A DNA stretch of 64,000 bases from Siphonodentalium dalli (Eukaryota > Mollusca > Scaphopoda > Gadilida > Siphonodentaliidae), in the NCBI GenBank assembly GCA_032622095.1, contig CP136061.1, positions 133,558,087 to 133,622,086 of the forward strand, written 5' to 3'. A program made the translations under genes and the position numbers. This document shows positions 11,842 to 22,237 of the stretch, piece after piece (the first letter of the stretch is position 1; every line of letters starts with the position of its first letter). The notes under the pieces were generated by a model, which was not told where the DNA came from, did not search any database, and was given only the letters and a program-made list of their open reading frames with translations.

Positions 11842-13187
11842 TTGATTTATGCACAAATTATTCCGTTTATATTAATATTATATGCTCATATATGCATTAT
11901 TCAACAAATCACTTTTTATTTCAGCTTCTGTTATAAAAAGTGAAATGATATATCACCGTATAAAATACAGATGTATGCACGTTTTTGACAGAGACAGTAC
12001 GTATAACGTTTATTGTTATCCTTCATCCCATTTCCCTCTCTTCTGATTGGCTGAGAGTGCGTCACATGGCGGGCGATAAATCACCATATTACCCTCGAGG
12101 GTAACATTGTCTCAGTTATTGACCGCTCAGCTGTTACCAGTAAACATAGAACTACGAAGAACTCACCGCGCAGAGATTCTCTGACAGCTCTCTGATAATT
12201 TCGAAAAACACTGTTTTTATAAACCCCACTGTTTCATAACAACTGCGAACTGTGGTGTTTGCTAATTTGCATAATTGTGTGTTTTTTTATTTGCATTTAA
12301 AGCACGCTATGTATAATGGTGTTATCATAGACACATATCTGTTATAAGGTGTAATATTCATATTTGACCTTTTTATATCAATAATAAAGACCGTGGGACA
12401 AATAGATAAACCTTAATATGTAGTTGGTATGCTGCAGACAATTGCACATACGATGTACAAGTATACGTTACAACTACGTTTATGTACTATAGATCAAATG
12501 GCCACTCTTTGCCGTTTATCAATTGATTATTTCTTTTCTTCAATACATTCATCAGACTTCAGAGAATACCCGTATGTTGCGTAACGATCTGTGACAGATG
12601 TCAATTTCTTTTTGCACTACTACAACGTGTTAGTTCCACATTTTAGCATTCTGGAAATTAACACGTCTGTCGGGATTGATTCACGCTCATTTGAAACGAA
12701 ACCGAACATTTCGCTGCATGGCTACTCAACTTCGAAATTGCTTTACTCCTCTTTCCGTGAACCGATTTCCACAATGCAACCAGCAAACTGACCGGAGAAT
12801 ATCTGCGCAAATGACGGGTCTGTTAATTAATCCAGATTATGAAGGTTTTATTTTCTAAATAGCGATGATCCCAACATAGAATTAACTTTTAGAACTGGAT
12901 TAAATAATATATGCGCGCATTTATGCCTGCGATTAAGGAGGTTCGTGTGTACTCCATTGTCAGATAACAAAATTGTTTTCGTGAGACACGGGGATTTGTC
13001 GCCGCTCTCGACCTGGAATGTCACCCTCGGGCCTGACGGCCCTCGGGTGACATTCAAGGTCTCGAGCGGGCGACAAATCCCCGTGTCTCACTCAATCGCG
13101 GGCGATAACTGTATAATAATGACTGCTTATTATCTCCGATGACCCCCGGTTCATACATATTTCCTATTGTGAAAAATCGTTACATTA
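11842..13187. other. Long spacer between LINE ORF1 and ORF2
   Basis: No coding domain. It contains a short perfect palindrome TTACCCTCGAGGGTAA near 12091-12106 and the larger palindrome at 12981-13091. A secondary insertion is possible but no target duplication was found. Confidence 0.5.
12981..13091. repeat. 111-bp GC-rich palindrome in the LINE spacer
   Basis: GTGAGACACGGGGATTTGTC at 12981 is mirrored by its complement ending at 13091. The inner arms carry AATGTCACCCTCGGG and CCCTCGGGTGACATT around GCCTGACGG. It would form a very stable hairpin. It could be a small MITE or a structural RNA element of the LINE. Confidence 0.7.
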
Positions 13188-16100
13188 ATGACATATTCAA
13201 ATCAATCCAATGATGTGACTTTATGTTACACAACATGGAATGCCCAAGGGCTTGTAAACAAAATCGATGACCCCGATTTCCGTAGACTAATAGAACGTTA
13301 CGATTTCATAACTTTATCTGAGACCTGGCACAACGATTCGACACAAATTAATTTACCTGGCTATACATATAATGACTTATGTAGAAGTTCTCAAGAAAAC
13401 TAGAGAGGTGGAATCGCATTCTACTATCGGACAAAATACGGAAGATCGGTTAAAAATGTAACTCATATTGAAGATGTTGCACTGTTTGTCGAATTTGAAG
13501 GCGAAATTTTCCATCAAAATTGCAGCGTTGTCTGTTTCAATTTATATTCCGCCCCAATCATCGACTTACTGGAAAAAGCGAAAAAGTTATGACTTGATTT
13601 TTCGAGATGTCGAAATAGAACTTCTAAAATATGCCGATAGATCAGTAATACTCATGGGCGGAGATTTTAACTCTCGAACAGGTGGGAGACCGGATTATGT
13701 CGAGCAAGATGATGATAAATATATTTCTCTTCCGGATAGTTATGTTTTGGATTGTGTTAAAGACAGAAACAGTTTAGACCGACATGTAAACTCCTTTGGG
13801 ATACAACTTCTTAAGTTATGTAAATCCACTTCAATTAGAATACTTAATGGTAGTAAATCTGGTGATTGTTTGGAAAACTACACCTCTTACCATTATAACG
13901 GGGCAAGTTTAGTAGATTATATTCTCGTGTCTGAAAGATATCGGTCCGATGTAAGTTATTTTTGCGTGAAGCAACTTAATGAATACTCTGACCATTGCCA
14001 ATTAACAATGCACATTAAGCTCAAAGGAAACGTGAATACATTAAATACATGTCAATTCAAATATAAATATAGCGAACCTGAAGTTGCCATTAAATGGATC
14101 TCAGACAGCAATTCAAAAGCTTCAGAAGCGATCAATGATCGCGATATTAAAAAGCGACTCTTACAATTCAGATTGACTAATTATGAACATAATCGCAACG
14201 GAACAGAATGTGAAATTCGGCATTATGAAAATATTTTAACATAATATCAACACTAAAGCTGCCCAAATTAAAAATAATAAGTTTAAACGACAGCAAAAGA
14301 AAAGGAAATGGTTTGATGAAGGATGCAAGCAATTAAAACATGAAATGACAAATGCGTGTCGTGAAATGAAGCAAAACCCAACCGATGCAACAGTTAGGAG
14401 TAATTTTTTCTCATCCAAAAAAGCATATAAGAAAGAAACAAAGAACAAATCAAAAATGTACTTCCAGGGGTTAGCAGAATCACTAGACAAAATGGAGGGT
14501 ACAGACCCTTCCGAGTATTGGCGATTGATAAAAGAATTTAGAAACAATCGTGATGAAACAAATTACTTGCATCCAGACGAAAGTGTGGACTTTTTCAAAA
14601 AGATAGTCTGCCCAGATAATGTTTCTGCAAATAAGAAAATATATACGAATTCCAAAACAACTAAAATTGATGAAAGTGATATCGAAGCCAGTGAAATAAT
14701 TAATTAACTACTTAAAAACAGAAAATCACCTGGATATGGAAATTTCTCGAATGAATTGCTTAAAATTGTTGTTCCCGCGACAATAGACGAAGTAGTAAAA
14801 TTATTTAACCAGGTATTAAACTCTGGTCATTATACAGACAGCTGGAATGTGTCACTCATTAAGACGCTTTATAAAAAGGGAGATAGACAGGACCCAAATA
14901 ACTATCGACCAATTGCGCTCAGTAATGGTCTAGGGAAACTTTTCAACAAAGTTATAAATAACCGAATAAACGACTATTTAGAAAGACATGGTCTCATCAG
15001 TGACAATCAGTTTGGTTTTAGAAAGAATCGGAGTACGATTGACAGCGCTTATGTTTTAAAGACTTGTATAAATAAATATAAACAGAAGAAGCCAATTTAT
15101 GCTGCATTTATCGATTTTCAAAAAGCTTTCGATTCAGTAGATAGGTCATTGATGTTTCAAAAGTTGCATAGCAATGGTATTCAGGGTAAAAATCAATCAA
15201 ATAATACAGTCCATGTATCAATCCAGTTATATTCAAGTAAAGACGGGTGCAGGAATTGGACCACCGCATATGTCCACGATTGGAGTTAAACAAGGATAAT
15301 CATTGTCGCCTACGCTGTTCAAAATATTCATTGATGACATCAAATGTTCACTTGATGTATCCGGCTGCGATCCAATATTCCTTAATAATCGTCCGCTCAG
15401 TCATCTTTTATTTGCCGACGATTTAGTGTTGTTGTCAGAAACTGAACAAGGTCTACAGAATTGTCTTGAAAAGTTAGAGAAATATACCCAATACAATGGT
15501 CTCGTGGTTAATGCAAGTAAATCAAAATGTGTGGTTTTTAGGTCAAAGAGAACTAAACGTGAACCAAGTTTCAATATAAATGCGAAATCGCTTGAATTAG
15601 TTTCAGAGTATCCATATCTCGGGATAAAATTCACATCGACTGGTAGAATGGCAAAATCACAAGAACATACAAGCGGGAAAGCCACGAAAGCAATGTTCTT
15701 TTTAAACCAGTCTGTTCCTTCAAAGATGAAGCTATCTATTCCAACTAAATGCAAATTATTCGACAAATTAATAAAACTGATAATGTTATACGGATGTGAG
15801 ATATGGGCAGGAGAAACAAACATGCTTCACTCAGATACAATATGTATACCAAGCGAACAAGTCCATCTGAGGTTTTGCAAAATAACATTAGGTGTTAACT
15901 GAAATGCTACTAATCATGCCGTCCGCGCAGAATTGGGCAGATTCCCAGTTATACATGATGCGATTACTCAACAATTTAGATATATGAAAAAAGTTTCGAA
16001 CCTTTCAAGTGGGTGCTTGGTACATAATGCATACATCGAATCATTTAGAGACCCTTCTATTTCATTGTGCAATGAATTATATGGAAAATACGGCGTCGAT

Positions 16101-16661
16101 ATTTAAGACCGCCGGAGATTCCAAGGGATACAAGAGCGCGCCTTGGTGGATAAACTGAAATCTGAACATTTGATGCGATTCTATAATGTAAATCATGCCG
16201 AAAAGAAAACGATCAGTGGGAATAAAATACGAACGTATAGATTATTCAAGTCAAAGTATGAAATTGAACCATACATTGTCAATGCGGGATCTGCCAAAGC
16301 GAGAATTCTATTCACAAGATTGAGAATCAGTAATCATCGACTGGAAATCGAAAAAGGGAGACACAAACAGCCCCCAAAACCAGTGAGAGAAAGATTGTGT
16401 TCTGCGTGTAATTCAAAACAAATTGAGTCAGAATATCATTTCATCTTAGAATGTCGGGCCTATGAAAGTATTCACGAAGCTTATGTAAAGGACATAATTG
16501 CAACGTGCCCTCATTTCTTAGAAATGACAAGTTATGAGAAGTTCAGATTTATTATGCAGAATGAACAAATTGCAACCGTTAACGTTATATGCGACATGAT
16601 CCCGTCTTTCTTCACCATTCGAGACCTTATACATATGTCTAATAAAAGCAAGTATACCTGA
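13188..16661 (+). pseudogene. Degraded LINE ORF2: AP endonuclease, reverse transcriptase, zinc knuckle
   Basis: The N-terminus reads YTTWNAQGL and LSETW, followed by ILMGGDFNSRTGG, LVDYILVSERY and YSDHCQL, all AP-endonuclease motifs. RT motifs follow: YRPIALSNGLGKLFN, QFGFRKNRSTIDSAYVL, AAFIDFQKAFDSVDR and the active-site LLFADDLVLLSE near 15411. Near the end is a CSACNSKQ...H...C zinc-knuckle-like motif (about 16400-16455), as in Jockey-type LINEs. The frame is broken by stops at 13401, 14705, about 15296, 15900 and 16105, and by frameshifts near 13540, 14240 and 15200. No functional polymerase can be made from it. Confidence 0.9.
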
Positions 16662-16794
16662 GATTTTATGACAGTAAATTCACGAGCGTATATGCATATC
16701 GTATGTGATTACTCATGTTAAATTATTCCATATGTTGACATATGTTGTATTTATTATATGTGCAACTGCCCATTGGGTGTATTTTGCATTAAAA

Positions 16795-16821
16795 TCTTAT
16801 CTTATCTTATCTTATCTTATC
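16795..16821 (+). repeat. CTTAT pentanucleotide tail of the LINE
   Basis: About five units of TCTTA end the element immediately before the right target duplication. Short 3' tandem repeats instead of poly-A are typical of CR1-group LINEs. Confidence 0.85.
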
Positions 16822-16836
16822 TTCCAAACAGGTAAT
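16822..16836 (+). repeat. Right target-site duplication of the LINE
   Basis: Exact copy of TTCCAAACAGGTAAT at 9856-9870. Confidence 0.9.
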
Positions 16837-17629
16837 TTCCACCAGACATCCCTACTGGCAATTTTCAAAAGGGCCCTAGGCGCGTATTGGTCTAGGCAGG
16901 CGAACACAGTGGACTGGACACGCCACCCTGCAAGCAAGCCCCCAATAAAACCCAAAGCTCAGTCCCTAGTATAAATAAGTCACTACGTACTAACCCTACA
17001 AACATGGCAAAATCCGAAATATCGACCACCTAACAAGACTAACATTAATATAAACATTTAGGTTAGCGGGCTTACGCTCTAGATGGTCCGGGGCGTGGTT
17101 GAATGCCGCCGAGCGCAGTTTGAAACGCTTGTCGTATCCGTATAGTATAATTATCTCCTTCAAACAACTAACAAAAATGCTAATTTAAAAATGATTACAC
17201 ATCACACAATCAATTAGTCCATGCACATACCTTTAATCACAAATCACAAATCATAATCACCAACACATGCAATCGGAAACAATACACTAAGTAACCCAAT
17301 CTGGTCTCGACTGCACCCTCCGATCGCAATACACAACCAGATCAAGGGTTCTGACACTCACACATGAGTGAAAGGCGCACATTGCGCCATCGAGAGTTGA
17401 GGAGCCCCGACAGACCTTAAGTCAACTGGATGGCATTGCCCCCTCTTCCTAGAGTTGAGCCTGTGGTATAAGCCCGGAATACGACAGACTACGGCAACGG
17501 GAGTCTATACACAAGCACTAGAGAAATTCCTGTCAACTGTCGACTAAAATGGAATCCAATGCGTTTGACCACAGCGGGATATCTAAGACGTAATCACTAA
17601 TCACCTCATGCGGAGTGCTGCTACATGTA
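16837..17629. other. Continuation of the old LINE remnant, then unassigned sequence
   Basis: To about 17040 the sequence is probably the interrupted Jockey-like remnant. From there to the 3' end of the glycosyltransferase gene I see nothing identifiable. This part may include the 3' UTR of that gene on the minus strand. Confidence 0.4.
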
Positions 17630-18793
17630 TTAGGAACATACAGTAACATTATGAAAAGTATTCCATATTGAACGAGCTAACTTGTCAAATACTTGTTGTC
17701 CGTACATTTTCTTATTTTTCAAGAAATCACACTTGTCTGGTGGTTTCAAGTGGTCGTACAGGTCCTTGTGCACGGCTTTATGAGTCACATTAAAAATATG
17801 TCCAAGAATGCCCGTTATATGAGCGTCTTCAATACTAACATAGGGTATATACTCAGCAATATAGAGCATAGACCTCGCAAGATCTCCAGGCATCACATAG
17901 AAATTCCCCGTGCAGTAAGGCGGGTAAACATTCAACGGTAACATTTCCTTGCTGACTTTAGATTTGCCTTTGCTTCTTATAACTTTAGCATGGGTTGACA
18001 TATATCCAAATATAGTTTTTGTCATATCTGTGTTACTTAACATACGAAGTACCATAGGAATATTCAAAGCAGTGTCTTCATCCATTTTTACAACATAACG
18101 AATATTGTAACAATGCATCGACATCCAACGAAATCCGGAGAGAACTTTTAGCGTGAGATTCTGATAACTCTCCACAAAACCCACTTGAAGGATGTCTCCG
18201 TTTTCGTTCGCTTCCATCACTAACTGTTCGTCATCTGACTCGTCGCTTTCTCCGAATATAAACACTATTTCAATCTTTTCGTTAATCTTAGTATTCGGCG
18301 GCCATTGATGAGTCCGGACGACGCTTCCCCAGGTTTGCCGGATAGCGTCTCTATAGTGTTTGTTCTGCCGTAAAGCTGCAACTAATATAAGCAGATGTGG
18401 ACTAGAGCGACCTTTGCATACATCAGTTGGAATAATTCGCATCCCGAAATTAAGAGAATACAACTTATGTTTTCTTGGTTGGAAAAACCTCCCACCAGTA
18501 GGATCAGAAGGTTGTTTCGTGGTTGTTGTTGTCTTTGTAGTTGGTCGCAGTGTTGATGTGGTAGTAGTCGTTGTAGTAGTGGTATTTGTTTCGATTATTG
18601 TAGTAGTAGTAGCAGTAGTTGTTGTTTTTGTTGTTGTTGTTGTTGTTGTTGTCGTCGTCGTCGTTGCCGTCGTTGATGTGACTGGGACTTGGCATGTAGT
18701 CAGCATAGAAACGGTGATCACGCCTAAGAGATACATAGACCCGAAAAGAAGTATTTTCCAAGCCACAGAGCGAAAGAATCTGTTATGGAACAT
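17630..18793 (-). CDS. GT31 family glycosyltransferase (beta-1,3-galactosyltransferase-like), type II Golgi membrane protein
   Basis: This is a 387-residue protein in one exon. Residues about 9-33 form a signal anchor. Residues 40-92 are a stem made almost wholly of Thr, expected to be O-glycosylated and encoded by an ACN microsatellite. The catalytic domain shows the GT31 signatures: RDAIRQTW (148-155), FVESYQNLTLKVLSGFRW (206-223), the metal- and nucleotide-binding VVKMDEDTALN with DxD at 238-240, YPPYCTGNFYVMPGDLARSM (290-309) and EDAHITGIL (322-330). Family members transfer Gal or GlcNAc from UDP-sugars in beta-1,3 linkage in the Golgi; the exact donor and acceptor cannot be told from sequence. 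Length and single-exon layout are normal for B3GALT-type genes. The catalytic domain looks intact. Opposite-strand frames are shadows. Confidence 0.93.
   Translation of the reverse strand: MFHNRFFRSVAWKILLFGSMYLLGVITVSMLTTCQVPVTSTTATTTTTTTTTTTTKTTTTATTTTIIETNTTTTTTTTTSTLRPTTKTTTTTKQPSDPTGGRFFQPRKHKLYSLNFGMRIIPTDVCKGRSSPHLLILVAALRQNKHYRDAIRQTWGSVVRTHQWPPNTKINEKIEIVFIFGESDESDDEQLVMEANENGDILQVGFVESYQNLTLKVLSGFRWMSMHCYNIRYVVKMDEDTALNIPMVLRMLSNTDMTKTIFGYMSTHAKVIRSKGKSKVSKEMLPLNVYPPYCTGNFYVMPGDLARSMLYIAEYIPYVSIEDAHITGILGHIFNVTHKAVHKDLYDHLKPPDKCDFLKNKKMYGQQVFDKLARSIWNTFHNVTVCS
18516..18675. repeat. Trinucleotide microsatellite coding the Thr stem
   Basis: Imperfect GTN repeats on the plus strand read as ACN (Thr) codons on the minus strand. 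Length variation here would change only the stem length of the glycosyltransferase. Confidence 0.8.
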
Positions 18794-18808
18794 GATGCAG
18801 TCAACAAC
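18794..18808 (-). promoter_or_regulatory. 5'-UTR segment with likely splice acceptor upstream of the GT31 start
   Basis: Read on the minus strand, TTATGTCTTACAG precedes the exon at 18808, 15 nt before the ATG. A pyrimidine-rich tract with CAG|G is a good acceptor, so an upstream non-coding exon is likely. Confidence 0.55.
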
Positions 18809-19130
18809 CTGTAAGACATAAATACAAAATGTAGTGCCGCGTATTATTTTTGCTATTGTGTTTATATTGTATCACCACATTATGTGGGCGAACAATTATC
18901 GTTAGACCCGCACACAATCTTCAGAACTTAATTTTTCTTAATGAAGATTTTATTGGAAACACAATGATAATGAAGAATGCCATATACACAAAGCTATACA
19001 TGCATTTAAAGAAAAAGAAATTACATTCTTCGCACTTGCACATACCTCTCTCACTGCACACTGTCCTAGCTCACCACGTCCACTCACCAGCTGGGGTACC
19101 CGGCTTTGCTCGGGTGAAGAATACGTAATT
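18809..19130. other. Unassigned; short CCCGG-TTTG-CTCGGG hairpin
   Basis: No gene. At about 19096-19116 ACCCGGCTTTGCTCGGGT forms a small stem-loop similar to one near 57230. Confidence 0.4.
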
Positions 19131-19900
19131 TATTAGTGGCCCTTCAAGTCAGTTAAAGCAATTATTAGCTATCTTGAGTATGCATCACCTATTTGTCTCC
19201 GTATTAAGTTACATCTATATCTTAAATTGATAATACACGCTGGTTTATTACCGGCTTCTTTAAATCATTTGAGGTCAACATAACCTACCCCGTGAAATTG
19301 CCCGCGTCATTTCACTTTTGTGCACCAATGTTCCGACATATATTCTGGACTGATAATAAACGCTCTGTATTGATCATATAATTTATTAGACCCCCCCCCC
19401 CCAGTTCATCTAAGGTAAAATGCGCCTATCCCATGACATTCCCCTGATCGGGTGACACATCTGTACCAATTTTCGTACATATCTTCTAAGCTGATAAGGA
19501 AAGCTCTTCGTTGTTCATAATTTCCCCTTTAAGTCGCCTGATGTCAACGGCGTCTATCTCATGACACTCTACGGGTCAATTTATCCCCGTGTTTCAATTT
19601 TCACCGACCAGATTTCAAACATTGTGTGTATATAATTAATTATTTAGTTAAATTAATTAGTAGTGCCCTTTAAGACATTTGAGGTCAACGGGGCATATCT
19701 AATAAGATTCAGGGTGTCAAATGACCAATATGTACATATGTTCAGCTCCCGTGGTCCAACCGTTTGGTCGCGTCTAGCAATATATATAAAATAATTATTA
19801 ATGCCCTTTTTAGGCATCTGAGGTGAACGGGGCCTGTCTAATAACGCTCCCTGTGTCAAATTATGCAATATAAATTAATTTTCAGCTCCGATTGTCCAGC
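19131..19900. repeat. Degenerate tandem repeat, period about 140 bp
   Basis: Five or so units share a TTATTA-GCCC-TTTAA head, then ATTTGAGGTCAACGGGGC and a TCTAATA block, with starts near 19248, 19391, 19528, 19668 and 19805. Units are heavily diverged. A poly-C tract interrupts at about 19390-19402. Confidence 0.65.
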
Positions 19901-19908
19901 CGTGTTGG

Positions 19909-21089
19909 CAGGGATGTGGCTAGAGGGTCTCCGCTGGGGGCGGGGGGTATCCACCTTGGGAATTTCCAACTGCACCCCCCGCCTTGAGTCGCAATCACAC
20001 CAACACAACTTTTTGCATGATTCCATTTGCAACCCCCCCCTTGAGTCGGAATCACACCGACACAACTTTTTGCATAATTCCATTTGCACCCCCCCCCCCC
20101 CTTGTACCTCATGCTCAGGCCTAATTTCCTATATATTCATAAGCCATGCTTCTATTTTCCCAGTATGAGAACATTAAGATATTTTAACCTGAAAATTGCC
20201 CCCAAAAAAACAACTAGTGATCTAATTCCAGACAAATGCACACAGCTACCGACAACAGACCAGGAAACACCGGGCCGACCATGGTTGTTCGGCCCGGTGT
20301 GAGAAAATTTTGAAAACTATACAAGAAAATCGCAAATCCTAGCATCAAGACTGGCCTCAACTGAAGCTTTCCTAGTGTTGGAAGTTTCAAACCTCATACT
20401 CCCCCTCAGGTTGGAAAATTCTTCAACTGATGACCATTTATGTCTACAAGTTTGACCAAATGTAGTAAAATATTGTTTTGCTAAACTAATTAGCAGTTTT
20501 GTATTGGCCATGTGAATGGGGCAATGACACACCGGGCCGACCATGGCTCGGCCCGGTGTGCGAAAATTTTGAGATCTGAACAAGAAAATCGCAAAATCCT
20601 AACATCTAGACTAGCCTCAAGCCTTCCTACTGTTGGAAATTTCAAACCCTACACCCCCACTTAGGTTGGAAATTTTCCAACTGATGACAATTCCAATGAC
20701 AATGTTGACCAATTGTATGACAATATTGTTTTCTTAAATTAACTAGAAGTTTTTGACTGGCCACGGGGGAGAGACCAGGACACAAGCTTTCCAAGTGTTG
20801 GAAATTTCCAACCTGTCACCCCCCTAAGGTTGGAAAATTTCCAACTGATGACCATTTCTGTCAAAAATTTTGACCAAAAATTGGAACATATGCAAATATT
20901 GGTCGAAAAACAATAAATTCCCCCAATAAATTGTTTTATAATCAAACTACAAGAACATTTTCAACCTATTGTTGGTGTGAAATTTCGTTGTGGCAGGTAT
21001 GAAATTTCCAACTATTGAAAATATAGCTCTCTGCTGGGGGGGGGGGGGGGTGAGACACCCCCACCCCCCCCCCTCTAGCCACATCCCTG
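19909..21089. mobile_element. 1.18-kb non-autonomous hAT-type transposon
   Basis: CAGGGATGTGGCTAGAGGG at 19909-19927 is the perfect reverse complement of 21071-21089. The 8-bp sequence CGTGTTGG flanks both ends (19901-19908 and 21090-21097). CAGGG termini with 8-bp duplications are diagnostic of hAT elements. The interior has no transposase but contains poly-C/G tracts and 2-3 tandem units of about 260 bp (from about 20265, 20528 and 20775), two of which start with a CACCGGGCCGACCATGG palindrome. Related single units occur at 8370-8520 and 45430-45570. Confidence 0.9.
20264..20930. repeat. Tandem units with CACCGGGCCG hairpins inside the hAT element
   Basis: Units near 20268 and 20530 begin with ACACCGGGCCGACCATGG and its near complement CGGCCCGGTGTG, forming a GC-rich hairpin, followed by about 200 bp of shared sequence (AAGAAAATCGCAAA, TGTTGGAA, CAACTGATGACCATTT). 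A third unit lacks the hairpin. Confidence 0.75.
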
Positions 21090-21097
21090 CGTGTTGG

Positions 21098-22096
21098 TCG
21101 CCTATAAACAGACAAACAAACATACAAACATACGAACACAATTTTTTGTTTATTGTAGTGTTATGAGTATAGATAATATATGTAGCTGTCGTGTATAGGA
21201 ACAGTTAAAATCGTTTTTTTTCATATGGGACGTCTCGTTATAGTTAACATAGCTGACATTGTGTGATGGGTCGGATATCACATTTTAATGGACATGGAGT
21301 TAAAATCATATACATGCATGCGTCACAAAACAGGTGATGGTCGCGTTAGATTCACGTCATTAGTAGGTTTTTCCCCAACCGCTGAGTTCCTTGATTAATG
21401 TCCGCGTGATGGCAATCCGAAAATATCTTCCTTCTCACTTTTACATCTATATCATTTATCATAATATCTATATTGGAAGTGTGGAGACATATTTTATTGA
21501 TAATATTCTTGTATTTTTCCTGAATTATAACCATTGCAGCCCAGTGACATGCGTAATGCGAAAGGTGAGTGATTAAATCCTGCATTCTATTTTCAGAAAA
21601 AAACAGTGCTTTTCGTTTCGTGAGTGCTTTGGTCATGTGTGCTTTAAAGACATTTGGTGAATTAGTATGGAGAGTTAGAGACTCGAGTTAGCTTGGTTAT
21701 AAAAAATTGGATGTAGTTTTATCTTATGCTGGATATTGTTTATAGTCAACAATTTGGCAGAAAGGGTCAGGTTCGTACATTTTCAACTTTGCGGTGAACA
21801 AAGCCAAGGACCAGTCTATCGCGCGAAACTCTACAACTGTCTAAATTTCTAGTTCATGGAAGTAAAACTACATTTTAATGCATGATTTTCGTCTCAAATT
21901 TGATATAACTGCTTAGAGAATGAAAATTGCTATATAACTGTCGTCTGTCATTGCTTTTGCGACCCTCGTGTCTGTGTACATGGGCGAACTCTATGACTCT
22001 TGTTGAATAGACTAGTTCCTGCACAAATCTGAAAACGTAGTATCCTGACCCCTCCAGCTGAAGTTTGTGCGTCTATTATAAGTCTTACAGAATGTA
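21098..22096. other. Unassigned; no supported gene
   Basis: A minus-strand frame at 21352-21636 has an even amino-acid mix but no recognised motif and no supporting splice context, so it is not called. Confidence 0.4.
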
Positions 22097-22225
22097 CTAG
22101 CTCATGTGCCCGACTTCGTCTGGGCTATTTATGGATTTCTTTGTGATCGTCTCCACCTGGCCAGAATATACAGCAACTATTATTCCATCGGTCCAGAAAC
22201 ATGCCTATATGAGCGTATATGAGCT

Positions 22226-22237
22226 AGGTCAAGGTCA
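22226..22237 (+). promoter_or_regulatory. AGGTCAAGGTCA motif in Helitron units (example)
   Basis: This motif, containing the TCAAGGTCA monomer site of ERR/FTZ-F1-type nuclear receptors, recurs in most units, for example at 24319-24330 and 24457-24468. Function is inference. Confidence 0.35.

Larger units (their letters stand above)
9871..16821 (+). mobile_element. 6.95-kb LINE (CR1/Jockey group) with SGNH-type ORF1
   Basis: The element is bounded by a 15-bp target duplication, ends in a CTTAT pentanucleotide tail at about 16795-16821, and carries ORF1 then ORF2 (endonuclease plus RT). Only 17 bp precede the first ATG of ORF1, so the 5' end may be truncated. A spacer of about 1.35 kb between the ORFs is long for a LINE and holds a strong palindrome at 12981-13091. 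The element inserted into an older Jockey-like remnant. ORF2 is too damaged for autonomous movement. Confidence 0.9.

Noticed and set aside
17060-17180. tRNA/SINE-like A- and B-box resemblance near GGTTGAATGCC and AGTTTGAAAC.
   Set aside because: The A-box does not fit, and no cloverleaf could be drawn.
18360-18821. Plus-strand frame rich in Val and a second minus-strand frame rich in Asn/Asp/Tyr.
   Set aside because: Both are shadows of the trinucleotide repeat that encodes the Thr stem of the glycosyltransferase.
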